NCBI RefSeq assembly: GCF_002237655.1
Contig: NZ_NOKT01000024.1
Location: forward strand, 62,001 to 126,000
DNA from: Streptomyces sp. XY006
GTDB taxonomy: Bacteria > Actinomycetota > Actinomycetes > Streptomycetales > Streptomycetaceae
Direction of reading: 5' to 3'
DNA: 64,000 nucleotides
Notes under the pieces: generated by a model
Databases searched by the model: none
What the model was told of the DNA's origin: nothing
The model's input: only the letters and a program-made list of their open reading frames with translations
Made by a program: the position numbers and the translations under genes
Shown here: one piece after another, positions 27,544 through 37,252 of the stretch
How positions within the stretch are numbered: the first letter of the stretch is position 1
How the letters are laid out: the number at the start of each line of letters is the position of its first letter

Positions 27544-28131
27544 TCAGGGCCGCAGGCCGCGCAGCAGCACGTCGACGACCGCCGTGAAGTCCGCCTCCGC
27601 CCCCGGCTCCTCCCACTCCCGGGCGTAACAGGGGTCGTGGAAGCGGCCCGTGGCCTGGAAGACCGCGCGGGCCGTGGCCTGCGGGTCGTCCGAGGCGAAG
27701 TCGCCGCTCGCCACGCCGTCGCGGACGATACGGGTCAACTGGGCGGTCAGGTCGGCGATGTGCTCGCCGACCGCCGTGCCGTTCTCGCCCGTGAGGACCG
27801 TGTACGTGGCGAACAGCTCCGGGTCCGCGCCCGCCTTGCGGCGCTTGGCGGCGAACAGCGCGGCCAGCCAGTCGCGCAGCCGGGTCGCCGGGTCGCCGTC
27901 ACCGGCCGCGATCCCGGACAGCTCGCCGGAGGTGCGGTCCAGCCAGCGCTTGGTGACCGCCTCGCGCAGCGCCGCCTTCGTCCGGAAGTGCCGGTAGACG
28001 CTGCCGTGGCTGACGCCGAGCGCGCGGGCCACGTCCACCACGGTGGCCTTGGCCGGGCCGTGGCGGCGCAGCACCTCCTCGGTCGCTTCGAGGATGCGCT
28101 CGGCGGTCAGGGTCTCGCTGGTCGGTGCCAT
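27544..28131 (-). CDS. TetR-family repressor
   Basis: 195 aa. N-terminal TetR HTH (about 10-56): ERILEATEEVLRRHGPAKAT followed by VVDVARALGVSHGSVYRHFRTK. The C-terminal ligand domain is unassigned. The gene lies 25 bp downstream of the aldo/keto reductase on the same strand, so both are probably one transcript; the inverted repeat 29185-29206 in the promoter is its likely operator, giving autoregulation and control of the reductase. Confidence 0.92.
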   Translation of the reverse strand: MAPTSETLTAERILEATEEVLRRHGPAKATVVDVARALGVSHGSVYRHFRTKAALREAVTKRWLDRTSGELSGIAAGDGDPATRLRDWLAALFAAKRRKAGADPELFATYTVLTGENGTAVGEHIADLTAQLTRIVRDGVASGDFASDDPQATARAVFQATGRFHDPCYAREWEEPGAEADFTAVVDVLLRGLRP

Positions 28132-28156
28132 GTCCTGACCGTACCCGGAGCCCGGT

Positions 28157-29155
28157 TCACGCTTCGAGGTGCGCCATCTGCGCCGCCGGGTAGCGGTCGC
28201 CTGCCGCCGCACCGTCGGGCACGGCCTGTTCGATCGCGGCGAGGTCGCCCGCGTCCAGCGTCACGTCCAGGGCGCCCAGCGCCTCGGTGAGCCGGTCGCG
28301 GCGGCGGGCGCCGACCAGCGGCACGATGTCCTCCCCGCGGCTGAGCACCCAGGCGATGGCGATCTGCGCGACGGTGACGTCCTTCTGCTCGGCGATCTTC
28401 CGCAGCGCCTCGACGAGGCCGAGGTTGTGGGTGAGGTTGTCGCCCTGGAAGCGCGGCGACATCGCCCGGAAGTCGCCGGCGCCCAGCTGCCGGTCCGCCG
28501 TGAAGTGGCCGGAGATCAGGCCCCGGGAGAGGACCCCGTAGGCCGTGACGCCGATGCCCAGTTCGCGGACGGCCGGCAGGATCTCGGCCTCGATACCGCG
28601 CGAGATCAGGGAGTACTCGATCTGGAGGTCCGCGATCGGTGCCGTGGCGGCGGCCCGGCGGATGGTCGCGGCGCCGACCTCGCTGAGGCCGATGTGTCGT
28701 ACGTACCCCGCCTCGACCAGCTCCGCGATCGCGCCGACCGTCTCCTCGACCGGTACGCCGGGGTCGAGCCGGGCGATGCGGTAGACGTCGATGTGGTCGA
28801 CGCCGAGCCGCTGCAGGGAGTAGGCGGCGAAGTTCTTCACGGCGGCGGGCCGGCCGTCGTAGCCCGACCAGCTGCCGTCCGGGCCGCGCAGGGCACCGAA
28901 CTTCACGCTGACCAGGGCCTGTTCACGCCGGGCGGCGGGCGCCGCGCGCAGGGCCTCGCCGATCAGCATCTCGTTGTGGCCCATGCCGTAGAAGTCGCCG
29001 GTGTCGAGCAGGGTGACGCCCGCTTCGAGCGCCGCGTGGATCGTCGCGATGGACTCGGCCCGGTTCGCCTCGCCGTACAGGGCGGACATGCCCATGCAGC
29101 CGAGACCGAGGGCGGAGACCTGGGGGCCGGTGGTTCCGAGGGATCGGGTTCGCAT
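28157..29155 (-). CDS. Aldo/keto reductase with altered catalytic tetrad
   Basis: 332 aa NADPH-dependent oxidoreductase fold. Tetrad Asp and Tyr are present in [21 protein letters not shown] (about 49-69) and Lys in VSVKFG (about 84). The usual catalytic His (in xxQHRxDP) is replaced: the aligned segment reads [11 protein letters not shown], with Ala at the His place. The end carries the cofactor-binding [22 protein letters not shown] 29155 has GGAGG eight bases upstream; ATG 29161 is too close. First gene of the reductase-TetR operon. It may have lost or shifted reductase activity; close homologues with the same change occur in actinobacteria as far as I recall. Confidence 0.9.
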   Translation of the reverse strand: MRTRSLGTTGPQVSALGLGCMGMSALYGEANRAESIATIHAALEAGVTLLDTGDFYGMGHNEMLIGEALRAAPAARREQALVSVKFGALRGPDGSWSGYDGRPAAVKNFAAYSLQRLGVDHIDVYRIARLDPGVPVEETVGAIAELVEAGYVRHIGLSEVGAATIRRAAATAPIADLQIEYSLISRGIEAEILPAVRELGIGVTAYGVLSRGLISGHFTADRQLGAGDFRAMSPRFQGDNLTHNLGLVEALRKIAEQKDVTVAQIAIAWVLSRGEDIVPLVGARRRDRLTEALGALDVTLDAGDLAAIEQAVPDGAAAGDRYPAAQMAHLEA

Positions 29156-29184
29156 CGTCATGCCCTCCACGATGACATGACAGC

Positions 29185-29206
29185 TGACAGATTTCAATAT
29201 CTGTCA
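29185..29206. promoter_or_regulatory. Probable TetR operator in the reductase promoter
   Basis: Perfect 8-bp arms TGACAGAT (29185-29192) and ATCTGTCA (29199-29206) with a TTCAAT spacer. Extra TGACA/TGTCA elements flank it (29181-29190 and 29216-29221). On the minus strand a -35-like CTGACA (29221-29216) and a -10-like TATTGA (29199-29194) place the repeat over the -10, the right geometry for repression. Confidence 0.7.
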
Positions 29207-29279
29207 TTCAATACTTGTCAGCCCGCCTCCCGGTCCGCCTGTCCGCCACCGCGCCGTGACCGGCAGGAAGGCGGCCGGC

Positions 29280-29325
29280 AAAAAACGACGGTGCCGGGCC
29301 CCTCGCGGGAGGGGCCCGGCACCGT
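29280..29325 (-). terminator. Intrinsic terminator of glyS
   Basis: Perfect 17-bp stem (29288-29304 with 29309-29325) around a GCGG loop, starting 19 bases after the glyS stop. In the minus-strand transcript it is followed by a run of six U (29285-29280). The best-formed Rho-independent terminator in the window. Confidence 0.93.
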
Positions 29326-29343
29326 TGTGCGGAAGAGAAGGCG

Positions 29344-30726
<1,383 letters not shown>

Positions 30727-30860
30727 GGTGCTCTCTTCATTACGACGACGGGCGACGAAGCGAGATGCTTCCAGCGAATGACTCAGGTTACCGGCGGGGG
30801 CGCCCCCTCAATCAAATCGCTCCCCCTCCGGCGCCCTCAAGGCCCCGGTCAGGACGTTTG

Positions 30861-30890
30861 TTGACAACGGTTTCCATATTTGTTGAAAAT
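30861..30890 (+). promoter_or_regulatory. Promoter of the zinc uptake operon
   Basis: -35 TTGACA (30861-30866) is a consensus match; with an 18-base spacer the -10 would be GAAAAT (30885-30890). Transcription would then start at about 30897-30898, at the ATG itself. Confidence 0.6.
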
Positions 30891-30898
30891 GAGTGTCA
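30884..30898 (+). promoter_or_regulatory. Zur box upstream of znuA
   Basis: TGAAAATGAGTGTCA closely matches the 15-bp 7-1-7 Zur palindrome known from Streptomyces (TGAAAATGATTTTCA, from memory). It covers the predicted -10 and the start codon, so zinc-bound Zur would block initiation directly. Confidence 0.8.
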
Positions 30899-31863
30899 TG
30901 AACGTACGACGACGCCTCATACCCGCCGCCCTGGCCTCCGCTCTCGGCCTGGGCGCCCTGACCGCCTGCTCCAGCGACAGCGCGGCGACGGGCAACACGG
31001 ACAAGTTCGACGTCGTCGCCTCCTTCTACCCGATGGCGTTCCTCGCCGAGCAGATCGGCGGCGGCCACGTGAACGTCACCAGCCTGACCGAACCCGGCCA
31101 GGAACCGCACGACCTGGAGATCAGCACCCGGCAGCGGGCGCAGCTGGAGGAGGCCGACGCGGCGCTCTTCCTCAAGGGCCTGCAGCCCGCCGTCGACGAG
31201 GCCGTCGCGCAGACCGGCATCAAGACGAAGATCGACGCGGCCTCGCTCACCACCCTCGAGGACCACGGCACCGGCGGCCACAGCCACGAGGGCGAGGAAG
31301 GGCACGCGGAGGAGGAGGGCCACTCCGAGGAGGAGGAGCACGCCCGCGACCCGCACGTCTGGCTGGACCCGGTGAAGTACGCCGAGATCGCCGAGGGCGT
31401 CGGCAAGGCCTTCGAGAAGGCCGACCCGGACCACGCGGCCGACTACAAGAAGAACACCGAGGCGCTGGTCGCGAAGCTGAACGGCCTGAACGGGGACTTC
31501 GAGAACGGCCTGAAGAACACCAGGACCAAGGTCTTCTTCACCAACCACGCCGCCTTCGGCTACCTCGCCGAGCGCTACGGCCTCACCCAGGAGGCCATCT
31601 CCGGCCTCGACCCCGAGAGCGAGCCCAGCGGGGCCCGGGTCAGGGAGCTCCAGGAGGAGGCCAAGGCCGACGGCGTCACCACCGTCTTCTACGAGACACT
31701 GGTCTCCGACAAGACCGCGAAGACCCTCGCCCGCGACGCGAACCTGAAGACGGACGTCCTCGATCCGCTGGAGGGCATCACCGACAAGTCCCGCGGCGAC
31801 GACTACTTCCAGGTCATGGAAGCCAACCTCAAGGCCCTGCGGAAGGCCCTGGGAGCCAAGTGA
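30898..31863 (+). CDS. znuA: Zinc ABC transporter, substrate-binding lipoprotein
   Basis: 321 aa. Signal peptide with lipobox (ALGLGALTAC, Cys about 24), so anchored outside the membrane. The cluster A-I metal-binding fold shows the expected ligands: first His in EPGQEPHDLEIS, second in RDPHVWLDP after a His/Glu-rich flexible loop (EDHGTGGHSHEGEEGHAEEE, about 120-150), third in FTNHAAFGYLAERYG, and the final acidic ligand in FYETLVSD region. The His-rich loop is typical of zinc rather than manganese binders. ATG 30898 is chosen; ATG 30889 lies inside the Zur box. There is no real Shine-Dalgarno, and the promoter position suggests a leaderless mRNA. Confidence 0.93.
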   Translation: MNVRRRLIPAALASALGLGALTACSSDSAATGNTDKFDVVASFYPMAFLAEQIGGGHVNVTSLTEPGQEPHDLEISTRQRAQLEEADAALFLKGLQPAVDEAVAQTGIKTKIDAASLTTLEDHGTGGHSHEGEEGHAEEEGHSEEEEHARDPHVWLDPVKYAEIAEGVGKAFEKADPDHAADYKKNTEALVAKLNGLNGDFENGLKNTRTKVFFTNHAAFGYLAERYGLTQEAISGLDPESEPSGARVRELQEEAKADGVTTVFYETLVSDKTAKTLARDANLKTDVLDPLEGITDKSRGDDYFQVMEANLKALRKALGAK

Positions 31864-31883
31864 TCGACCCACCGGAGGACGGC

Positions 31884-32651
31884 ATGACCGAGCCCGTCGT
31901 ATCCCTGCGCGGCGTCCGCGCGGACCTGGGCTCGCGCCCCGTGCTGCGCGGCATCGACCTCACCGTGCGCCACGGCGAGGTCGTCGCGCTGCTCGGCGCG
32001 AACGGCTCGGGCAAGTCCACGGCCGTGCGCAGCGTCATCGGCCAGGTGCAGACCGCCGCCGGCGAGATCCGGCTGTTCGGCACGGACCGCGGGCGGTTCC
32101 GCGACTGGCACCGCGTCGGCTACGTGCCGCAGCGCACCACGGCCGCGTCCGGCGTGCCCGCCACGGTGACCGAGGTGGTCTCCTCCGGCCGTCTGTCCCG
32201 GGCCCGCTTCGGCGTGCTGCGCAAGGCGGACCACGCGGCCGTCCGGCGCGCCCTGGACCTCGTCGGCATGGCCGACCGGGCCAAGGACCCCGTCGACGCC
32301 CTCTCCGGCGGCCAGCACCAGCGCGTCCTGATCGCCCGCGCCCTCGCCTGCGAACCCGAGCTGCTGATCATGGACGAGCCGATGGCCGGCGTCGACCTGG
32401 CCAGCCAGGAGGTCCTCGCGCACACGCTGAGGGAACAGGTCTCCCAGGGCGCGACGGTCCTGCTCGTGCTGCACGAGCTGGGCCCGCTGGAGCCCCTCAT
32501 CGACCGGGCGGTCGTCCTGCGCGACGGCTGCGTCGTCCACGACGGCCCGCCCCCCAAGGCCGTCGGACAGCACGCCCTGCCCGGCCACGACCACGTACAC
32601 CCGCACGCACCGGCGGGCGCCGAACCGATCCGCACGGGACTGCTGAGCTGA
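31884..32651 (+). CDS. znuC: Zinc ABC transporter, ATP-binding protein
   Basis: 255 aa. Walker A GANGSGKST (38-46), Q-loop in GYVPQRT, signature LSGGQHQR, Walker B LLIMDEP, and a His in VLHELG replacing the usual SHD switch. The C-terminus is His-rich (GHDHVHPHAP), which may bind zinc. ATG 31884 follows GGAGG; 20 bp after znuA. Stop and the znuB start overlap by one base (TGATG). Confidence 0.95.
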   Translation: MTEPVVSLRGVRADLGSRPVLRGIDLTVRHGEVVALLGANGSGKSTAVRSVIGQVQTAAGEIRLFGTDRGRFRDWHRVGYVPQRTTAASGVPATVTEVVSSGRLSRARFGVLRKADHAAVRRALDLVGMADRAKDPVDALSGGQHQRVLIARALACEPELLIMDEPMAGVDLASQEVLAHTLREQVSQGATVLLVLHELGPLEPLIDRAVVLRDGCVVHDGPPPKAVGQHALPGHDHVHPHAPAGAEPIRTGLLS

Positions 32652-33553
32652 TGGACTTCCTCGACTACGCCTTCATGCAGCGGGCCCTGCTCGCCGCCGT
32701 CCTGGTCGGCATCACCGCTCCGGCCGTCGGCATCTACCTCGTGCAGCGCCGCCAGGCCCTGATGGGCGACGGCATCGGTCACGTGGCGATGACCGGCGTC
32801 GGCCTCGGCTTCCTGCTGACCTGGTCCCCGGTGTGGATGGCGACCCTGGTCTCCGTCCTCGGCGCGGTCCTCATGGAGCTGATCCGCTGGTACGGCAAGA
32901 CCCGCGGCGACATCGCCCTCGCGATGCTCTTCTACGGCGGCATGGCCGGCGGTGTGATGTTCATCAACCTCGCGCCGACGGGCTCCAACGCCAACCTCAC
33001 CTCCTACCTGTTCGGCTCCCTGTCGACGGTGTCCGAGTCGGACGTGACGGCCATCTGCGTGCTGGCCGCCTTCGTCGTGCTGGTCACCCTGGGCCTGCGG
33101 CGGCAGCTGTTCGCGGTCAGCCAGGACGAGGAGTTCGCGCGGGTGACGGGCCTGCCGGTGCGCGCCCTGAACCTGCTCACGGCGGTCACCGCGGCCGTCA
33201 CCGTGACGGTGGCGATGCGCGTGGTCGGGCTGCTCCTGGTGAGCGCGCTGATGGTGGTGCCCGTGGCGGCCGCCCAGCAGATCGCCCGCAGCTTCGCCGC
33301 GACCTTCGTGGTCGCCGTCGCCATCGGGGTGAGCGTGACGATCGGCGGCACGGTCACCTCGTACTACCAGGACGTGCCGCCCGGCGCGACGATCGTGCTG
33401 CTGACCATCGGCGCGTTCATCGTGCTGACGGCGCTCGCGGCCCCGCTGGCCCGCCGCCGCGCCCGGGCCCGGGCCGCCGCGCACGCCGCGGGCGACCCCG
33501 CCGAGTGCGCGATCCCGGGCAGCCGGGAGGCCGCCGACGAGGTCGGTGTCTGA
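32651..33553 (+). CDS. znuB: Zinc ABC transporter, permease
   Basis: 300 aa with about 8-9 membrane helices, of the ABC-3 metal permease family: QRRQALMGDGIGHVAMTGVG near the N-terminus and VGLLLVSALMVVPVAAAQQIA (about 195-215) are family marks. Starts on the last base of the znuC stop. Forms the channel of the ZnuABC importer. Confidence 0.95.
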   Translation: MDFLDYAFMQRALLAAVLVGITAPAVGIYLVQRRQALMGDGIGHVAMTGVGLGFLLTWSPVWMATLVSVLGAVLMELIRWYGKTRGDIALAMLFYGGMAGGVMFINLAPTGSNANLTSYLFGSLSTVSESDVTAICVLAAFVVLVTLGLRRQLFAVSQDEEFARVTGLPVRALNLLTAVTAAVTVTVAMRVVGLLLVSALMVVPVAAAQQIARSFAATFVVAVAIGVSVTIGGTVTSYYQDVPPGATIVLLTIGAFIVLTALAAPLARRRARARAAAHAAGDPAECAIPGSREAADEVGV

Positions 33554-33579
33554 CCGCCCTCACCCCGGGCTGGCACAAT
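33550..33579 (+). promoter_or_regulatory. Possible separate promoter for zur
   Basis: -35-like CTGACC (33550-33555), 18 bases, -10-like CACAAT (33574-33579), 33 bases before the zur start. The CCCGGGC/GCCCGGG pair around it could also form a hairpin that dampens read-through from znuB. Confidence 0.35.
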
Positions 33580-33611
33580 GGCCCGGGCAAGGCAGACGTG
33601 AGGAGGCAACG

Positions 33612-34028
33612 GTGACGACCGCTGGACCGTCCGTGAAGGGCCGCGCCACCAAGCAGCGGGCCGCCGTGGCGGCGGCCCTGCAGGAGGTCGACGAGTTCCG
33701 CAGCGCGCAGGAACTGCACGACATGCTCAAGCACAAGGGCGACTCGGTCGGGCTCACCACGGTCTACCGCACCCTGCAGTCCCTCGCCGACGCCGGCGAG
33801 GTCGACGTGCTGCGCACCGCCGACGGCGAGTCCGTCTACCGCCGCTGCTCCACCGACGACCATCACCACCACCTCGTGTGCCGCGCCTGCGGCAAGGCCG
33901 TCGAAGTCGAGGGCCCGGCCGTGGAGAAGTGGGCCGAGGCCATCGCCGCGGAGCACGGCTACGTCAACGTGGCCCACACGGTGGAGATCTTCGGCACCTG
34001 CGCCGACTGCGCGGCGGCCGCGAAGTAG
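33612..34028 (+). CDS. zur: Zinc uptake regulator (Fur family)
   Basis: 138 aa repressor that blocks zinc uptake genes when zinc is plentiful. Winged HTH at about 10-75 (GLTTVYRTLQSLADAGEVDV), then the dimer/metal domain with the structural four-Cys site C90, C93, C130, C133 and regulatory ligand candidates C79, H84-H87, E105, H122. GTG 33612 is preceded by GAGGAGG. The gene sits 58 bp after znuB; linkage plus the Zur box in front of znuA supports the zinc assignment over Fur or Nur. Confidence 0.95.
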   Translation: MTTAGPSVKGRATKQRAAVAAALQEVDEFRSAQELHDMLKHKGDSVGLTTVYRTLQSLADAGEVDVLRTADGESVYRRCSTDDHHHHLVCRACGKAVEVEGPAVEKWAEAIAAEHGYVNVAHTVEIFGTCADCAAAAK

Positions 34029-34204
34029 ACGACCGAACGCATCGCGAGCCGCGATCCGGCCTTTCGCTCCCACGCGGGCGCGCCGGCCCGGCGCCCCGAG
34101 CGGCACCTCCGTGCGGCGGTAGCCGCGGACCGGCCGGTTCTGTCGCAGGCGGCGCCGGCCCGGCCGCCGAGAGCGGCACCACCGTAGGGCGGCGGCGCAG
34201 GCGG

Positions 34205-34954
34205 TCAGCCCCCTCCTGGCTCCCCGGCACGCTCCGCACGCCTCGGCAGCGCCGAGGTGACCGCCGCGAGGAGCAGCACCGCGGCGGCGATGACGAGCAG
34301 CGCCCGCCCGGTGCCCAGCGGCACCAGCAGCAACGTGCCCAGCACACCCCCGGTGAAGATGCCGCCGACCGTGGCCGTCCAGCGCGTGCGCGCCAGCCGC
34401 TGCTGCGCCGGCATCCCGCGCAGCACCGTCCGGGGGCGCTTCAGCACATCGTTGACGAGTTCGGCGATGGCCGTCTGGGTCAGCAGGGTCGGCATGCCGG
34501 GGACGTGGACGCGCAGCGCGGTCGAGGCCCGTACCCCCATGGCCAGCGCGACGAGCGCGATGACGGCGTGGTCCTGGCCCGCGTCGGCGGCCGTCCGGGT
34601 GCCGTGCCGCCACAGCGTCACCACCCCGGCGGCCACCAGCAGCACGGCCTCGCAGCCCAGCCCGGCCGGGAACCACGCCCTGCCCCGCTCCGCGAGGGCC
34701 TTCAGCGCGACACCCGCGAGGGCGGCACCGGCGACGAACGCCCCGATCGCGGTGGCGGGCCGCGCCACCGAAACGTCGCCCTCCCTGGCGAGCGCGAAGG
34801 ACAGGAAGAGCACGTTCCCGGTCGCCAGCGCGCAGAACACCTTGCCCATCGTCAGGAAGCTGACGGCGTCGACGGCACCGGCCAGCACGGTGAGCACGGT
34901 CAGCACCGTCACCCGCCGGGCATCACTCGCGAGGGCCGGGGACGCGTCGGGCAT
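34205..34954 (-). CDS. YoaK/DUF1275 family membrane protein
   Basis: 249 aa with about six to seven hydrophobic segments. Starts with AGAVDAVSFLTMGKVFCALATGNVLFL (quoted in two parts: AGAVDAVSFLTMGKVF, ATGNVLFL), the hallmark of the DUF1275 family. Function unknown; proposed transporters. ATG 34954 has no clear ribosome site. Convergent with zur across a 176-bp GC-rich gap in which no gene is seen. Confidence 0.85.
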   Translation of the reverse strand: MPDASPALASDARRVTVLTVLTVLAGAVDAVSFLTMGKVFCALATGNVLFLSFALAREGDVSVARPATAIGAFVAGAALAGVALKALAERGRAWFPAGLGCEAVLLVAAGVVTLWRHGTRTAADAGQDHAVIALVALAMGVRASTALRVHVPGMPTLLTQTAIAELVNDVLKRPRTVLRGMPAQQRLARTRWTATVGGIFTGGVLGTLLLVPLGTGRALLVIAAAVLLLAAVTSALPRRAERAGEPGGG

Positions 34955-35062
34955 GCGGCCAGTGTGGGCGGCACGGCGGCCGCCCGCCGGGAGCGGACGG
35001 CCCAACACGCGGTCGATGGCTACGGCCGGCCTACCGCGGCCGGGCCGGGCCGCCGGCCGGGG

Positions 35063-35896
35063 CTACTGCTGCCTGCCCTCCATGGCCAGCAGCTCCTCGT
35101 TCGGGATGGCCCCGCCGAAGCGCCGGTCGCGGGAGGCGAACTCCAGGCAGGCCCGCCACAGGTCGCGCCGGTCGAAGTCCGGCCACAGCACGTCCTGGAA
35201 GACCATCTCGGCGTAGGCGCTCTGCCAGATCAGGTAGTTGGAGGTGCGCTGCTCGCCGCTCGGGCGCAGGAACAGGTCCACGTCCGGCATGTCCGGGTAG
35301 TACATGTACTTGGCGAAGGTCTTCTCGTTGACCTTGGACGGGTCGAGCCTGCCGCTGCGCACGTCCTCCGCGAGTGCCTTCGCCGCGTCGGCGATCTCGG
35401 CCCGGCCGCCGTAGTTCATGCAGAAGTACAGGGTCAGCCGGTCGTTGCCCTTGGTCTGCTCCTGGGCGATCTGGAGCTCCTTGGCGACGGACCGCCACAG
35501 CTTCGGCATCCGCCCGACCCAGCGCACCCGCACGCCCAGTTCGTCGAGCTGGTCGCGGGTCTTGCGGATGAAGTCCCGGTTGAAGTTCATCAGGAAGCGC
35601 ACCTCGTCGGGCGAGCGCTTCCAGTTCTCGGTGGAGAAGGCGTACAGCGAGATGGCGCCCACGCCCATCTCGATGGCGCCCTGCAGCACGTCCAGCACGC
35701 GCTCGGCGCCGACCTTGTGTCCCTCGGTGCGGGGCAGGCCGCGGTCCTTGGCCCAGCGGCCGTTGCCGTCCATGACGATCGCCACATGCTGCGGTACGAG
35801 CTCCCCGGGGAGCTTCGGCGGCCGCGCGCCGGACGGGTGCGGCTCCGGCGTCCTGTACTCCCGGCGCTGGCGCCCCAGGATCCCGCGTACGGCCAT
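35063..35896 (-). CDS. uppS: Isoprenyl (undecaprenyl) diphosphate synthase, cis type
   Basis: 277 aa. Condenses isopentenyl diphosphate units in cis to make the lipid carrier for cell wall assembly. Motifs: [12 protein letters not shown] with the catalytic Asp (about 39-50), [23 protein letters not shown], and [20 protein letters not shown] near the end. Extended polar N-terminus of about 35 residues, usual in actinobacteria. Lies 34 bp downstream of recO on the same strand. Confidence 0.96.
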   Translation of the reverse strand: MAVRGILGRQRREYRTPEPHPSGARPPKLPGELVPQHVAIVMDGNGRWAKDRGLPRTEGHKVGAERVLDVLQGAIEMGVGAISLYAFSTENWKRSPDEVRFLMNFNRDFIRKTRDQLDELGVRVRWVGRMPKLWRSVAKELQIAQEQTKGNDRLTLYFCMNYGGRAEIADAAKALAEDVRSGRLDPSKVNEKTFAKYMYYPDMPDVDLFLRPSGEQRTSNYLIWQSAYAEMVFQDVLWPDFDRRDLWRACLEFASRDRRFGGAIPNEELLAMEGRQQ

Positions 35897-35930
35897 GTGT
35901 GTCTCGTCTCCTCGTGCTTGCTTGCTTCGG

Positions 35931-36677
35931 TCACTTCTCGACGTAGCGCAGCGAGCGCAGGCCGCGCTCCATGTGCCAGTGCAGATAGGCGGACACCAGT
36001 CCGCTGCCCTCCCGGACGTGGCGCGCCTCGCACGCGTCGGCGGTCTCCCAGTCTCCCGTAAGCAGCGCGCCGAGGAGTTCCAGGGCCTGGGGCGAGGGTA
36101 CGACGCTGCCGGGCACGCGGCAGTCCACGCAGACGGAACCGCCCGAGGCGACCGAGAAGAACCGGTTGGGGCCCGGCATCCCGCACTTCGCGCAGTCGCT
36201 GAAGGTCGGGGCGTAGCCGTTGACGGCGAGGGAGCGGAGCAGGAACGCGTCGAGCACGAGGTGCGGCGCGTGCTCGCCCCGGGCGAGGGTGCGCAGGGCG
36301 CCGACGAGCAGCAGGTACTGCTGGACGGCCGGCTCGCCCTCGTGGTCGGTGAACCGCTCGGCGGTCTCCAGCATGGCGGTGCCGGCGGTGTACCGGGCGT
36401 AGTCGGTGACGATCCCGCCGCCGTAGGGCGCGATGGTCTCGCTCTGGGTGCACAGCGGCAGCCCGCGGCCGACCAGCTCGCTGCCCTTGGCGAAGAACTG
36501 CACGTCGACGTGGGAGAAGGGTTCGAGGCGCGCACCGAACTTCGACTTGGTCCGGCGCACGCCCCGGGCGACCGCGCGTACCCGGCCGTGACCGCGCGTG
36601 AGCAGCGTGATGATCCGGTCCGCCTCACCCAGCTTCTGGGTGCGCAGCACGATGCCGTCGTCGCGGAACAGACTCAT
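35931..36677 (-). CDS. recO: DNA repair protein RecO
   Basis: 248 aa. N-terminal OB fold ([20 protein letters not shown]), helical middle and a zinc site formed by C-x2-C (DCAKCGM) and C-x2-C (VCVDC) at about 160-188. Loads RecA on SSB-coated DNA together with RecR in the RecFOR path. ATG 36677 begins the canonical [13 protein letters not shown]. Placement before uppS is the usual actinobacterial order. Confidence 0.96.
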   Translation of the reverse strand: MSLFRDDGIVLRTQKLGEADRIITLLTRGHGRVRAVARGVRRTKSKFGARLEPFSHVDVQFFAKGSELVGRGLPLCTQSETIAPYGGGIVTDYARYTAGTAMLETAERFTDHEGEPAVQQYLLLVGALRTLARGEHAPHLVLDAFLLRSLAVNGYAPTFSDCAKCGMPGPNRFFSVASGGSVCVDCRVPGSVVPSPQALELLGALLTGDWETADACEARHVREGSGLVSAYLHWHMERGLRSLRYVEK

Positions 36678-36703
36678 GGCGCCATTCTCGCAGGGTCAGT
36701 GCG

Positions 36704-36919
36704 TCAAGGGACCTCGCCCCTGCTGCGGGCGTTGGCGTACGCGGTCGCCGCGCGCAGCCGCTCGGCGGGGGTGGCGTGCCGGACGGCGCGGGGATCGGCG
36801 TCCCACTCCCTCCCGCCCCCGTACGGCCGCAACTGCACATAGGGCCCCTCATGCCCCATGACGATGCCGATGCGTCCGCTGCGGGTGTCCACGACGTAGG
36901 CGCCGACGGGGGGCTTCAT
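36704..36919 (-). CDS. Small conserved actinobacterial protein (MGHEGPYVQLRPYGGGREW type)
   Basis: 71 aa. The core DTRSGRIGIVMGHEGPYVQL and RPYGGGREWDADPRAVR is a motif I recognise from many small Streptomyces proteins; the end ANARSRGEV is also typical. It starts inside the stop of the upstream 68-aa gene (ATGA). Probably a small beta-barrel; homologues often sit beside HTH regulators, but none is adjacent here. Function unknown. Confidence 0.8.
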   Translation of the reverse strand: MKPPVGAYVVDTRSGRIGIVMGHEGPYVQLRPYGGGREWDADPRAVRHATPAERLRAATAYANARSRGEVP

Positions 36920-37122
36920 CGCACCACCGCCGCGGCCGGGCGGGCGGGCCGGAGGGAGGGCCGGGCCTGGTCCGTGAGCGGGCAGGGGGCTTTCCGCGCG
37001 AAACTCACCGGGGCGAGTCCCGATGCCGGCCGGGACATTCCGGTCCTGGCGTTTTCCGCCCGCAATTCTTTCACCGCGTCCTCCGCTTCTTCGGCGCAGA
37101 GCGCCGAGTGTCGTGCCTCCAC
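36916..37122 (-). CDS. Small conserved Streptomyces protein, upstream partner
   Basis: 68 aa from GTG 37122 with GGGGAGG five bases upstream. Begins with a charged helix (ALCAEEAEDAVKELRAENAR) and then RTGMSRPASGLAPVSFARKAPCPL, resembling the small proteins that commonly precede the MGHEGPYVQLRPYGGG type. Compared with the family as I remember it, the C-terminal PLVELGRC-type block is degraded here. ATGA overlap with the downstream gene. Function unknown. Confidence 0.65.
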   Translation of the reverse strand: MEARHSALCAEEAEDAVKELRAENARTGMSRPASGLAPVSFARKAPCPLTDQARPSLRPARPAAAVVR

Positions 37123-37181
37123 CGGCCTCCCCTTCCTTCCGGAGTTTCACTCTTCGCAATTTTTTGGTGACTCTCCGCGTC

Positions 37182-37187
37182 TATACT
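37182..37187 (+). promoter_or_regulatory. -10-like element TATACT
   Basis: Good match to a housekeeping -10, in a locally AT-rich stretch (37155-37190) 51 bases before the mini-ORF at 37238. No convincing -35 at the right distance. Confidence 0.3.
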
Positions 37188-37237
37188 CGGGAAGGGTCTG
37201 TGTCGTACAACTGCGGCGCGGCACAAAGGGGTTCGGC

Positions 37238-37252
37238 ATGATCGAATCGTGA
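37238..37252 (+). CDS. Four-codon upstream ORF (MIES) coupled to the acetyltransferase start
   Basis: ATG ATC GAA TCG TGA. AAAGGGG (37225-37231) sits six bases before this ATG, an ideal distance, while the acetyltransferase GTG at 37249 has no ribosome site of its own; its first bases overlap the TGA (GTGA). This looks like a translation-coupling leader. The ATG is also the last Met of a longer non-coding open frame, so expression is an inference. Confidence 0.45.
   Translation: MIES

Noticed and set aside
30727-30860. Searched for a T-box leader in front of glyS
   Set aside because: The gap is short and shows neither a specifier-type stem nor a T-box consensus.
34029-34204. Short repeated strings (GAGCGGCACC...) between zur and the DUF1275 gene
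   Set aside because: The two copies are imperfect and built of common GC-rich words; no clear hairpin or site could be argued.
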